Shown one piece after another: positions 1-13,600 of a DNA stretch of 64,000 nt. Numbering within the stretch: the first letter of the stretch is position 1; each line of letters opens with the position of its first letter. The notes beneath the pieces were generated by a model. It did no database searches. It was not told where the DNA came from and saw only the letters and a program-made list of their open reading frames with translations. The position numbers and the translations under genes were made by a program. The stretch spans positions 10,168,001-10,232,000 of the forward strand of contig CM075101.1 of assembly GCA_037576195.1 (NCBI GenBank), in the 5' to 3' direction. This stretch comes from Phytoseiulus persimilis (lineage: Eukaryota > Arthropoda > Arachnida > Mesostigmata > Phytoseiidae).

Positions 1-254
1 AGAGGACGTATTGTTCGGTGGACATCACAAAGAAACGGAGTTCCTCGAGCGAGTTGGCCCACAGGGCGGCTGAGTGCCCCGCCTCCGCTCTCTGATTCTC
101 CAGTTGGAGCCCTGAGTGCGCGCGGTGTATTCACATCGAACTCGGATCGCCCGAGCTGGAGTCGAGCCGCGGGAGCTGCTGTTCAGACAAGTGCCAGGAA
201 TGGAAGCAGCGACGAGACAGACAGAGCGAGCGAGCAAGCCAGCCAGCCGGCAAG

Positions 255-314
255 ATGATGAACGACCCCTGCTTTCAACAGGCGGAAGACTCGAAGCTAT
301 TCGGAAGCCGACAG
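255..314 (+). CDS. Possible alternative first coding exon (20 codons) for PLC-beta
   Basis: Two consecutive ATGs at 255 and 258 follow a CAAG context and open 20 codons that end at ACAG|GTGACT. The segment ends in phase 0, which matches the phase of the first recognised PLC-beta exon at 4507. If used, it would give an isoform lacking the PH domain. Nothing in the peptide is recognisable and the match of phase alone happens one time in three, so this is a weak call. Confidence 0.15.
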
Positions 315-2238
315 GTGACTGCTCCCCGGGAACGGAGAGGTATTGTGAGTTTTCCCGACGAAATCCTCGCTGCTCCGGTTGCTCTCGTCCGGGTGGAGCC
401 GTACTCTGATTTGTAGGAGCGGTTCTCGTCCCGAGTTGTGAAACATCGGTCCGCTGCGTCAAACTGCTCGACTCCTGTTGAAAACAACAACTCCTGTTGG
501 CGGCGGCGCCCGCTAAATAGTGGCGGGCCAAATGCTTGGTACGGTCGACCGCGGCCGCCAGAAACGGTTTCCTGAAGCCGCTGGAAACGGTCGAGTGGAG
601 CTCCCAAAAACAGTTGAAGCGCAGCCACTGAATAGACAAAGCACTGAACAGGCTCGGCCGCTCCCCTTGTCGTGTGTGGCTCAGTTAGAAAGCCTATTCG
701 CTGGAAACTAAGCAGGCAGGCAGGCACTGCCGCCGTGCGGAGCGGGAAAAACTGGTGGGGGGAAAGGATGGGAATTAGAGCAGGAAAAGAAATACGAGAG
801 AATGAACGCCAGAAAAAAGGACGCTCTCTTCACACAGATAGATGACGTCTCCTGTACCACCGCCTGTCGAGCCGCCTCCCGTGCTGTCGTTCTGCCCGCC
901 AGGCTGCTTGGTTCGCAGAATCACAAAGAGGACAAAAATCACTCAGGCCTACTTAACTACTAACCAGGCCAAGGATTCTTGCGAGGTCTCCGCTGTTATC
1001 CTCCAGATCCTTAGCTTAGCCGTTTGGCGCAACGTGGTTATTACTTTTTTTTTTTTTTCGATTCCGCTCGGTGTCCCGTGTGACGCAATCGGACAATCGA
1101 TGTTGGTCCACCAATGGAAACCGAACTTAGGTAAGACCCGGAATTCCCCGAGCCTTACGGAGTGGAGGGTTCTCAACGGCTGAACAACCGCGCACTGCAT
1201 CTGCATACCGCTGTTGACATGGGAGATGCCGATGGAAGTCGACTAAGCAAACGAGCCAACCCTGATGGGACACGAAGAGCAACCATGAAGGCCGAGGAAA
1301 TCGCGAATGGATCCGATGTTTGCGTTGGTCATTGAGCCAGTCGCGAAGTTTGGGCCCGATGTTGCAGTGGTCAGCAGCGAAGAGAGACCGCGTCGTTCTC
1401 CGAAGCCCACTCGGGCTCTTGCGGAAAAGCATTCAGATTAGATGCGGGGCGAACGAAAATCGGCCGAATGTTCTCCGCTTGAGTGTCACTCGCGAGTGCG
1501 GAATCTGTGCGAGAGCTCGGACACTGGTCGCCCGGCTCCGCAGTGGGAGGCTTCGCAGCTGGCCGATTCGGAAGCTCGGAGCAGCCGATTGGTTCCGAGG
1601 CATTCAAAGTGGCTCTGACATGTGTGCTCCGAGCAAGGAAGTGCGACACGTCGGTGTCCAAGTGCTCCTCGTAACCGCGAAAGCAGATGGATGAGCGGAC
1701 GTGAACAAGCGACGCGATCGATTTCTCGTGACACGATCCTCAGTGCTGCGGGTTGCGGGAGTGACTGGAGGCTATCGAGGAGTCTGTGGGCAGCACAACG
1801 CTGTAGACGAATTCTCAGACCTTGGAGCTCCGCATTCGACCACAGCCCAAATCGGAACTTGGACGAATATCTGGGCGAAAACTCCCCGGGGAGAATGGAC
1901 GCCGACCTTCTCACATTGCTTCGATTGCTTGAGGCCCCCTCGATCACAGATATACATACGTATGTATGACCGTACGAAGCCACAAATTGCGACCAAGGAT
2001 GGATCTATCCCTCGGCATGCAACCATATAGGGGGACTCGTTGATACCATAAGAATCCATGATAATGGTCGAGATACTATAAGAGGAACACGATCCTTTTC
2101 CCGCGAGTCCTCTATCATGCCGATGACACTCCTGGAATACGTCCAGTTGCTATTTTGGGACGAAGAACACGAAGTCTGAGCAGACTCTCGATATTACATC
2201 CGAATATGACAACACAGTTCGCATTCGGGGGTGGGGGA

Positions 2239-2241
<3 letters not shown>

Positions 2242-2270
<29 letters not shown>
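2242..2270 (+). repeat. Poly-G homopolymer tract, 29 bases
   Basis: An uninterrupted run of 29 G follows a G-rich lead-in (2227-2240). It lies in non-coding sequence. Long G tracts form quadruplexes and stall polymerases, and they are also common assembly error sites, so the exact length should not be trusted. Confidence 0.9.
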
Positions 2271-4506
2271 TAGAAAACTGCACGTAATCTTCAACAGAAA
2301 CGTACGCAGCAAGGCTCGAGAGGTTCACAACAATATATTTCCGTGTGCACTGTTCTCGAGATTCATCAAACTCGGGAAGGAACCATGAGGGTGGGAGTGA
2401 GGAACAATGAAACAAGCCGTGATGAATGGCAGCAACCCGCAAGTTCATGTAACAGTTTCAGCCCTATCAGCCGGCCAGAGACTGAGGCTCAAATTTTCCA
2501 CAGACACTTTCATAATTCCGGCAGAGTGCACTCTGTCACCCGCTCGACGGGGTGATCGCGAGCAGACGACGCCTTTCCGAGGCTTTAATGACGGTATTGA
2601 GTGGAGGACCATTTGTTTATGATGTCATCGGGCTGAGGGCAACCGCCATGAAACTCTTCCATCAGCCTCGGGTTTGCATCCCACGGATGGCTCAACCAAT
2701 CGGAACAAAGTGCGATCCCATTGATTGCGTCAGAACGAAGCTCCCAGAGACGAATCACAAAAACACATGCGGTTGGCGAGAAGCGGCTCACGGGATGCCG
2801 CGGAGAAACGCCCAAATGAGGAACTTGCCGTCAACGAAAGCGCCCGGCCTTCGCCATCAACCTGGAGCGAGCACCGTACCTCTCGAGTCCGGGATGTAAG
2901 ACAACGTGAGAGGTGCAGGTCGTGTTGTACCAGGATCGCTGGTCGAACAGGAAGATATGGAAGACGAGTCAAGAGAGAAGGAGCGCTCCCCGTCGTTGCT
3001 GTGGGTCAGGTCGTGGGCTTCCCGAGTCGACCGGACTCGAGTTGCAGCCGTGTCGAGGACAAGGCCAATAGCACGACATCCCGAACAACCAGAGGTGTAT
3101 AATGCGGTGCTCTAAGCCTTTCTGACCACTGTATATAATAGGCCACAAGGGCTGCTGTGTCCGGCAAGCGATCCCTGACGAAATTCATTCATCTGCAATG
3201 GAGGATTCCGATGATGTTTGCCATGCCGTCTCTGGAGCAGGAGGCGCATAGGAAGTGGTTTTCTTCCGCCTCGGACATCAGGACATTCGAGTCCCATCAA
3301 GCTGAACCCCGAGTTTTTCAGAGCACGTTCACAACGTTTGCTGTTAGAAGCTCATGACAATGTTCGGAGGGGGACGAATATTCGTTTCCTCCGGAAAGTT
3401 CCCCGTCCAGGGTTACGTCCCCGAAAGCTTGAAGTCTTTTCACGATTCATACGTTCGATCGGCCTCAGAAATTCTGGAGTTCTCGAATAGACTCGGAGCA
3501 TTGTCCAAGAACAGATCACAGTGCACGAAGGCTCCAAGCAACTCGAGGAGTGGTATCGCTTCCATTCCGAATGTCTCGGATGGAATTTTTGTTCCCGGAT
3601 GAGTTCTGAGAAGACACGACGGGCTGTGGACAGAGAGAAGACACAAACGATCGGCCGGATGACAGATCGAATGGAACGGGAGGAGCATCGCGTTTTTCTC
3701 TGTCTTGTACTTGTCTGCTCTTCATATTGATGACGCGGTTTCAACTTGGAGTCATTCGGGAAGTCTTCGGAGACTCCGAGTATGCCACTCGTTCTGTGCG
3801 GCCATGTCCTTCTCGGTTCTGCGTCACGTTTCTCCGTCTCGCAGTCTCGTCTCGGCTTGTTGTTCAGATGGCAGGAACGATACGTACGTACATCGCCCGC
3901 CAGGTATTCCCCGCGGGCTCCTGAAAATGTTTTCTTCTCTGCGCTCTGATCGAAAACCGAGACCGACCGTTAGCGGCAGGGATATCTAGAGAGTTCCTGC
4001 GCCGAATGCATCCGATAGCTTGCGGAGTACAAGTTCCTTCCTGGCGATTTGTTCTTCAAGGAGTCAATATTGGTTGGTATGCCATGCTGAACGATCGAAG
4101 AACGCGCTGGGGAACGGACGTCGTTCAGCTGAATCGTCCTCCTCGTCTCAACGTTGCCAAAAAAGAGCCGCGGCCGCTTCCTCTCGTTTGTGATTGGAGC
4201 CGCCTCTGCTCCTGAATGTGGCGAAGATTGCCACTTTGTCCCCGGGGTCCGAAGCTCCCGACATCCAGCAACAAGCGGGATGAAATGGAAGCTTGCTAGC
4301 GGAAGAGGAAGATTACGGCTGACGTTGTCACCTTGACGAAAAAGAAAGGATTACGTTGTTTACAGAGTACACATTTTCGTAGACCTTCGCTCTCTCACGG
4401 AAAGATTTATACGCGAGTCGATAGAAGGAGTTCGGTTATCATTATTTGCTATTCGGAATATCTGAAGGTGTGAAGGTCTCCCGTTAACTTCTCGCGTCTT
4501 GTTTAG

Positions 4507-4690
4507 ATGTTCGAAGAGCTCTGTGGAGGCAACAAGAAGAAAGTGATGAGTATCGAGCAATTGGTGAATTTTCTCAACCGAGAACAGCGTGATCCCCGCC
4601 TCAACGAAATCCTCTATCCTTACGCCAATCCTGACCGAGCACGAGACCTTATCAAGCAGTACGAACCCAACAAATCCAACGTCCAAAAAG
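4507..4690 (+). CDS. PLC-beta exon: EF-hand segment
   Basis: Preceded by TCTTGTTTAG and closed by AAAAG|GTGAGT. It encodes [12 protein letters not shown], a signature conserved at this place in PLC-beta proteins, and ends in phase 1 at a lysine-rich stretch that joins the next exon. The ATG at its first codon is probably internal: homologues have residues of the same EF-hand before it. Confidence 0.9.
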
Positions 4691-7600
4691 GTGAGTGTGT
4701 CAACATCGACAAATAACGATTGAGTTATTTCACAGCTTGCTGCGCGAGTGTTTGTTCAACGCGAACCGCGCACTCGAAGGTTTCGAAGCTGTTCGCGACT
4801 CGAGTTCGCTCTTCTCCCAAACTTCCAGGTTCCCAATTTTGATCAGGAACATAGCAGCCGCCGAGCGCACCGAATAGTGCCGCCGCGGTGACCGAAGTTC
4901 GCGAGTGCAACCATGAACCTCGATTCGCCGATGGCAGAACCGGTTCGCCCTTTCGTCAAATATCGAACGAGGTGTCAGAGGATTCGAAACGGGCACCCGT
5001 TCGGACGGAGAGGAGACGACCCGGTCAGGAGCCGGCGCGAGAGTTTTTCCTTTGGTTCTCTTACGATCCCAACGAATGGGGAGCCCGACGAGGAGAAAGC
5101 AGCGACGAAAACGGAGAAAACACGGCGAGGAGAGTCTCGAGAGATCGCTCTGCAGCTTCATTTAGATACCGAGCCAACGCGGACCGATTCTCCGATAACT
5201 GTTGGCCAGCTTCGAAGTCTTTCCTGCGGGCATGGCCTGATTCCGGGGACGGATTCCAGCTCCCGGTCGTTTTGGCGGTGAAGCCTCGGCGGTTCATTGC
5301 CTGGAGTGACACACCGAACAAAACTCGGCCTCGATCGAAAGACCTAAAGAAGTATTGGACGCATCCCGCTCCTAGCCTCTCATCGTTAACTCGTGTGTTC
5401 TCGGAAAAACGGTGAGCCGGTGTGACGTCTCATTTCGACGGATTCATTTCGTCTCACGCGTCAATATACTCCTGGTGTCGCGGGCGCCGCAACGAAGACG
5501 AAAATCTGCCAAGCCCTTGGTGTACTGCAGTCATCCGAATAAACGGTGGCAACACCTCCTCGAAGACAGGGCTCGCTCAACCGGAAAAACTTCATTGCGA
5601 AGAGCTCGAAGCCCCCAAATAGCGGGTAGACCGGCTCCCACGAAGAAGCCGAACCCACGTCAGACTCCCCGTCTCTTTGGTTTCGCACTCCCGTTTTCGA
5701 GTATCCGCATTCTGTTTTTCTTATTTCCTCATTTCCCTTCCGTCCTCGCTCGGGGCTCTCGGCCCTCTCGGTGCGGCGCCGCAGGAGTATATGTCAGTGT
5801 CATTTACGCTCGGCGCTTTTTCCGCGAAGCGGAGAGGGCCTCGAATTCCCCCAGGTACCACCTAAAGACCCCAGAGCACTAAAAGCTCCCGAAAAATATT
5901 CCCAACTATGTCCCGGTCCCAGACAGGGACTTTGGTCCCTGTTTGGAGCTTTTGCGTTCAGAAGATGAAAAGATAGAGGTAATGAATGGCAAGGCTGGTA
6001 CTGGATGAATGAAGACGGATCATGGCTTGTCCAGGTGTCATCGAGTCGGCGCTTCCTCGGAGGGAAATTCGTGGAAACGTCGCATCTGAGAAGTTCCCTT
6101 TCGACCTTTGCAGGAGTTCTTTCCTTCGAGGGCTTCCTGAAATACCTTCTAAGCGAAGATAATGCTATAATCGCTCCTGAAAAAATCGATTTGAGTCAGG
6201 ACATGGATCAGCCGCTGAACCATTACTTCATCAACTCGTCGCACAACACCTACCTGACAGGCCATCAGCTCACGGGAAAATCTTCCGTGGAAATGTACCG
6301 ACAGGTGAGAGCTCGCTGCCGGTCGTTCGATGTCAAAGTCTCCGAGTAAAATGTTAAGAGAGCTTTTCCGGGTGACTGCATCCTAACGGAAGGCTCCGAC
6401 CGCGGCCACGAGACCAATCCCGAGTTTTGCGATGCGGCCCAAGCTGGCTTCGTCCGAAATCCTCCGGATGGGGAGATTCACCAAGTACATCCATCGGACG
6501 CGAACTTCCACCTCAAGGTCCTAATTAACCTCTCTTCAGACACTCGACTCCATGTTACAGCTCCGAGTTCGAGGGGTCCAACAAACGATCTCGGCGGTCC
6601 GGCCGACCTTTGGATGTTTCCGAACGAGGACCTCTTAGGCCACGGGTCGGACAAGGTCGAGGGGCCACTCACAGAAATGGTGTCCATGATTCTGTCCTGA
6701 CCGCGGTCAGCGGGCCTCGAGTCAGCAGAAGTCCTCGAAAGTTTGCGGTTCTTTCGAAATTTCGTCATCGTGGGCCTCCGGTCCAGAAGCTCGACGGCCG
6801 GCTGTTCGACCGGCGGGCTCGGCGAGCGGCTCTCGCAATCCCTCACTAGAACGAGACACTAATTCGCTCGAATGAAAAGGGTCCGCCGACGCAGACGAGC
6901 GCGGAAAATGCCGCTCGCCAGTGACGGCAGTGGTATTCGCCCATGCAGTTCGGTTCGAGAAGCAATCTCGGTGGTCGGCCATCTCCGCCGCGGCATTCTC
7001 AATATCACCGCATCCTAAGACGGGCTCTGTTTGTTCTCAGTGTTTGCTATCAGGATGTCGCTGCATCGAACTCGACTGCTGGAATGGCCGGAACAGCGAT
7101 GAGGAACCGATCATAACACACGGCTACACAGTAGTGACTGAGATACTTTTAAAGGAAGTGATTGAAGCTATTGCCGATTCCGCCTTCAAGACCTCACAGT
7201 ACCCAGTCATTCTCTCCTTTGAAAACCATTGCTCGTGAGTACCCGAGTCTTCCCTCGACCTCGCTAGCGAACGAAAAAACTCGTCTGCTACAACTCATGC
7301 ATCCGCCTTCCTCTCCCAGACCTAAGCAGCAGGCAAAGATGGCGCAGTACTGCACCAAGATATTCGGAGACATGCTGCTCAACGATCCTCTGTCCAGCCA
7401 TCCACTCAAAAGTGGAGTTCCTCTCCCCTCCCCGAACCAATTGTTGCGGAAAATCATCATCAAGAACAAGAAGAAACACCACCCGAGACGTGAGTATCCG
7501 GACGCCAAAGCTCTCCTACCCGACTAGAATCTGACCGACGAGTCCAGCTCATACATCCTCGGTCAATATTGGATGTTGTCACCACACCCACGTGCAGGGC

Positions 7601-10600
7601 CCGTTGTTGAAGCTCGCTCGCCCTGTAGCACTCGGTCGATCAGACGCAGATCGTCTGGAGGGGCCGGGCATGCCCGCGCGTGTTCCCGTCGCCTGCTTCG
7701 CGACAAACACGTCAACTAAGAGAGAGAGAGTTGTTCCACAGCACACAAGCCCATCCCGACAACGAATTCGCCACAGGCGGTCTCGTCCTTGGGTCATAGG
7801 CCTGCGGGCAATTCGGGTGGAGACGCCGCGCCGGGCCACACTTCGCCCACTAATCCCGCCCCAACTGGTGGCGACGTAGAGGTCAACGCGTCCAGTACCG
7901 GGAACGATGACAACAGCGCCTCTTATGCAGGTACGTTGAAATGGGAGACCTTCGTAGATGGCGCGGGACTGGAGAACGAGAGCGGCATCTAATCTGGGGT
8001 GCTGCAATACTCTGAGAGAAATATGCGGAGTTCGGCCGGAGCGACGCAGAGGTTGGAGGGGGATCGAGGAGGCGTCATCTCGGGCCTCTGAGAACTTGAT
8101 GAGTTCCCGCGAAGAATCGAGCGTCTCTCGGGCACGGTGGAGGAGACAGGGAGCGGGGGGAGGGGGGTGGGAATAAATGCACTGGGGCTCCGGACGAACG
8201 CGAGCTCAACGAAGGCCGCCGACGAGAGCGAACGCAGCTAGTCGGCCTGGGCGGCCGGCCAACTAACCTTGAGCCCACCTACATAATCCAGGAAAGCTCT
8301 GCGACGCCACGTTTCTCAGATCTCGGTTCTCACACCCCATCGGACTATCTCTTTGTATGTGTTTGGGTTAACTATAGATTCGATCCCGGTGGGAACTCCA
8401 GTCTGGAACTTACTGGGCCTGCGGACGCTCTGTCCTGAAGGTCGGCGGCGAATTTAGAACCTTCGGGCGCGAAGTAGCTCATCAGGGGAGCTGCTTCGCC
8501 TCCTCACGTTTTCGTTGCCGACAGTCCACTGTGGCCGCTGTCCTTTTAGAGGACGTAGCGAGCGCCTGACTTTAACTCGAAATTTGAGGAATGATTTTTT
8601 ATTTTATTCCCAGAATCCGACGGGTCCGAAGGTTCCGACACAGACGAAGAGGAAAGTGTAGCGTTTGGAGCTGCAGCGGATTCTTCGAATGCAGAAGGTA
8701 CGGCCGCTAACGAAAGCGAAGCCGTGGCCGAAATGTCGGCGTTAGTCAACTACTGTCAACCCGTCAGGTGAGCTCGACTCGTTCACTCGCTGAGTTCTCT
8801 GCAGTTTGGATTTGCGCGCCGTGAGAGCCTCCTCAGCAGAGCTCGTTTGAAGTTCCGCGCGAGCTTTCCGATAGAGGGAGGGAGAAAGCCGAAAGCAGAG
8901 AAGAAACCACAGAAGGGAAGATTCTGGGTGCATCAGAATATGAGGGACGGACTCCGACTTTTCTATCAAGAAAGACTCCTCATCCCCGGAGGGAATCGAT
9001 CGATCGCATTGATCAATCACAGTGTTGCCGAGAACCAGGGCGCGACTTCGGATGAGAAAGAGGAACGCAAAAGTTTGCCAGAAGGAGAAGACACTGGACG
9101 TCTGCTCCGGGAGTATTGGAATGTGCATAAATGTTCTTCCGATGCCATGATCGACCACCGCTTTGATCTCGGTGGAAACCCACGCCCGAGTCGGAGTCTC
9201 GTCGAAAAATGGAACTCCAAGGCTCCGAGCCCCCGAGGATTCGAGAGACGAGGAATCCCGGCCGGAGAGGAGCGGAGATCGCTCCGCGGCAACGGATCCC
9301 GCGCTCTCCGTTCGGGTGGACCGAGCGCCCGCGGATTGGAATCCGAGACCCGCTGTCCAAGGGCGCGAATCGATTGGAGCGAAAATTATTTCAACTGTGG
9401 GTTTCCTTTTCCAGATTTCACTCGTTTGAGTACGCTGAACGGAGAGATCGTTCCTATGAGATTTCGTCATTTGTGGAAACGCAAGCGACGAATCTCCTCA
9501 AGGAACACCCGGTCGAGTTTGTTAACTATAATAAGAGACAACTAAGCAGGATATACCCTAGTGGCACGCGGGTCTCATCAAGCAATTACATGCCTCAGGT
9601 AAGCAATCGTTCGTGTTACCGCTTGACTGCCGTTTTCAACCTTCCTTCAACCCTCTGGCTTGTGAAGGCAGATTCTCGAACTTGTCGTCCCGTGATGCGA
9701 GCTTTCGAATTTCACCTGATCACCGCGATACGTTTCCTAGAGAAAGCCAGACCAAGTCGTGGGTCCACTAACGGTAAAAGATGGGAAGACGTCGATGGTT
9801 AATGCCGCGGAGTTCACCGTAGAACGCCGACCCTGATTCGAACGTTGCGCTCCGAGCGCATCAAGACGGCTCCGCGTTCGAAAAAAGAGCCGAGATGGGA
9901 AAACTTCCGAGGGTTCGATGAAAACTCAGACGACGACCGCACATTCGCCGCCTCCGAATCCCCCGTCGCCTGTCAGCGTTTATGAGATTCCCTACCCTGT
10001 GGTCATATCTCTCTGAAGAGTTAGAATCCACCCAATGAAACGATCAGGAAGTGGAAAAGGTGGGCAGGAAGAGGTTACAATGAAAACAGCGAAGAGCAGG
10101 ACTTCACTTCGTTAGAGTACGTGATGCGGTACCGCGAAGAACTTCGGCGAGCTGATACACTCGCCATACGGAGTGATCGCTCGAACGAGAGGGCTTTTTG
10201 CCGCTTCAGGCTGAAAAACAGGAAGTTGCAGCATTCTGAGTCGTAATTGCTCTGTGTTCTCGGCGAAACAAATTTGGAGCGTATTCATCCGCATGCGTAA
10301 TAGCGAGAGAGACCGGAAGGGAGAGAGAAAGAGAGAGAGAGATACTGAAAGGGAGAGAGCGACAGAGGAATAACTTCAGCTCATGATCGTAACATCTCCG
10401 AGTCACCGACTCCTCGTGAAGACTAGTCGAGCTATGTGTTTGAGCATGGAAGTTCAAGAGCCTGATGTGAAAGTCGATCGGCGAGCGAGAACGTCGGTCT
10501 CGTCGGAAGCTCCCCTCCCGGGCAAAGCTCGACAGTATTACCTCCCTCTCTCCATCGTTTCCCCGTCGCGCTCCACTGAAGTGATCATAGCACAAGGCAG

Positions 10601-13600
10601 ACGACGCTCCTTTTCCTCGCGGGGGCCTAAGTGTGACGGAATGTTTTTCTCTCGGAATGTGTCCATGGTGCATGCAGCCGTCCGTTCGCTCGAACGACTG
10701 AACCGTGAGTCCGGTCTTCCTCAGTCTGTTCAGTGCAGCGCATGTTCAGAAAGGATCACCAGAGATTTTTTTCGTTTGAATTCAATTTGTGTGTTTTCCA
10801 TTACGCTCAACTCAGAATACCGGATCCCCTCGACTGGTGCGGTCGCCGCTCCGTCCGCTCACTGCGCGAAGCAAGGCCGCTGTCGTCGACCTCAGAACGG
10901 TCCGTGATGATGCATCTTGCCAGGAATCGAGATTTTGGCCCTGTGGCTGAAAGGCTGGACAGCTGACTTCGGAGCCTTTCAGTGCAGGACGAGTGAGGCT
11001 TGTAAAGTGATGTTTTCGATGGTCTGGTGGCCTTGCGGTCGCTGTGTGGCCTCGACGTCGGCGTTTAAGCTCGGGAAGCGCCGTACTCTCCCGAGGAAGA
11101 ATTCAGAGCGCTCGCTATTCCCCGCATTACTCGGATGCGGTCAGTTTGCAACTCGGCCTGACGAACGAGCGCTAGCGTGGCCGATCGAGCCCGGCGTCCG
11201 GTTCGGCAAGCGCCGCTTGCGAGCTGCCGTCGTATCGAGACGCATGGTAGCTATTTTTCTGCTTCCGATCAGAGCCCGGGACGTCCTGCAGCGTCAGCGA
11301 ACAAAATTTATGGCAGATTCAAAGTTGGCCACAGCTCTTCCATGGATGGTTAGGGATAGCGGAGCGATTTCTCAATTCTCCCAGTTCCAGCTCCGCGGGC
11401 CATGAGTGAGTGCGGGCATAACCGAAGAATTGGCTGATCGATTGGCTGATGTGGCTGTCAGGCCCGCCACATTCCTCGGCATAATTAGCGCTTCGCGTCC
11501 ACGCTCAACACTGAGCTGCACCGAGGAAGCTCTTCGCTGTTCGTGCCATCGACGAAATGCAACGTCTCACGCTTGCCTCATGGCGCGGTCGTTACGGTTG
11601 AGGGCTCCGACGAGACGGCGGAGGAGGAGACCCCGGTTCGATATCGTATCCAGGCTGATACGATCGAAAGTTGAATGAGCTCCGGGTGGAGGTCGGAAAA
11701 ATCGCCAGGATGTCGAGCGGAGGGATGCCTTTCGAATATTTCACCCGCTTTTGCATAAACCGCGGTACCGTTGGCCGGCCGGCGAGCGAAGCGAGCGCTG
11801 CCACCTCTCAGCGAAGGCCTTATCGCTCAATTAGGTGTTCTCAACACACGGAACAGCTGCCGGCGAGACGAGTTGCCGTGGAACGGATTGCTTCGCAATG
11901 AGATTCATGGCTATGTTCTGATGATTTGTGGACTGACGCGAATCAACAGTCGTTCAAGCCTGCTGTGACCTTCCCGGCGTTTCTCCGTCCAGCAAGCTTC
12001 TCGCTTCGAGCGGCGGATTCGATCAGGGGGTTAGCCGCGCGAAATCGGGAGGCTTCCCTACGCAGAGCGTCCGATTAAGCTTCTTCATCGTGGCTCCGGG
12101 AGACTCCCTGTCATCGATTCGTCGGCGGGCGAAGGCAGGAAAAAGTTTCACCTTGCTCAAGGTCATCCATCCCCTCGGCCGAGAACGGCGGCGGCCGACA
12201 TGTATGGAGTGCATGCTCCCACATCACAATCTTCACTTCGACTGCTACACCGACGAGCGAGACATCGATTGATGATACCGTAAGAATGACACGTTTGTCC
12301 GCCGAACAAAACAACGACCCGGGACGAAGCGTGACACCGGCAGCGAGCTCGGAAAAAAGTACAATAGAAAAAAGATTGATGTGATCCTCGACAACTGCAC
12401 GCACCAGGGGAGTAACTCTCGAACACTTCACCCGTCCGAGCGATCGTAAACCTCAGGAGCCGCTCCGAGTTTCTAACTGACCGACGTCGGGTTGTAACAA
12501 GCCCTTGCTCCCGAATCATCGAGGGTCCTTACTCATCGCACTTCCTTTGCTCTCCTCATCCATTCCGAGAGACAGTGGATACCAGGCATAAATATCCGTT
12601 ACCGCTAGAGCTCGAAATAGTGCTCGAGTCCCGGTTTTCAGAGAACTAGCGCGTACATCGGAGCTTCGCGGGTACATTTGTCGGGAAGTTTCTCCGAACC
12701 ACTCCTGCCTGTGCCCAACGGCGCCAAGAGCAGAAGCCGCAGACGAGCCGACGGCGACGGAACGATGATGACTTCGTCAATGTTGAGGTGATTCTCCCGC
12801 GGCGGGCTCATACAGCATCTTCTCTCGGACACGGCTCGCTCGTCTCGCTGGCTGTCCCATTCCGATGCAACGTACAAATGAGTGCCGCTCGTAACGGATT
12901 GTCCGCCGTTCGATACAAGCAGTACATGCGCAAGTCCTCAGGAAATGTACATGCGCGCGGAAGAACGAGGGAGAGGAGAATAGATTTAATAGCCCGAAAG
13001 GCCGTTGTAGAGAGCATGGAGTGGAATCAAACGTGCAAACTGCCACCGTCGTCACATAAGATGACCGTAGCTTGAGTATGTTCTGTCGAATCTTGAGAAG
13101 TCGTTCGAGTCCGCTCGTGGTCTCACCTCGCTCAAAATCCTCGTGATCTGACGCCTCGCTCGGTCTCTAGATGTATAACGGTTTATTTTGATTCTAGGTG
13201 TTCTGGAACGCGGGGTGCCAGCTGGTGGCCCTGAACTTTCAGACGATGGACCTCGGAATGCAGCTCAACTTGGGCATTTTCGAAATGAATGCAAGATGTG
13301 GATACCTGCAGAAACCTGACTTCATGCGACGACATGACCGTCGATTCGATCCGTTCGCAGAGTCTACCGTTGACGGCATCATTGCGGGTACCGTTTCCAT
13401 TAGGGTCATATCCGGTGAGTCATCCATATTATCACACACGACCGCAGGGCCTGGGTTCACCGACGTTGGCGCCAAATCTTGATCGATGACAAATACCTTG
13501 CCGGCACGGCGCGAGAGCCTACTCCGCGAGGGGTTCCCACCCAGCGTTCGAGAACCTTCCCGAGCTCGGGTTCAGCTCGATGTGCGCCGGTGAGGACGGA

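Larger units (their letters stand above)
1..4506. other. No recognised coding exon; probable 5' intron/UTR of the PLC-beta gene
   Basis: I looked on both strands for PH-domain and early EF-hand exons of phospholipase C-beta and found none, so the missing N-terminus probably lies upstream of the window. The stretch holds a T-run near 1045-1058, a 29-base G-run at 2242-2270, and many short open frames with no recognisable protein. A short ATG-started segment at 255-314 ends at a plausible donor and is listed separately. The first real exon opens after a TTTAG acceptor at 4506. Confidence 0.5.

Noticed and set aside
7591..7720. PLC-beta linker exon starting at the GTGCAG acceptor at 7590
   Set aside because: In the required phase it reaches a stop at about 7719; the acceptor at 7741 keeps the frame open to a good donor.
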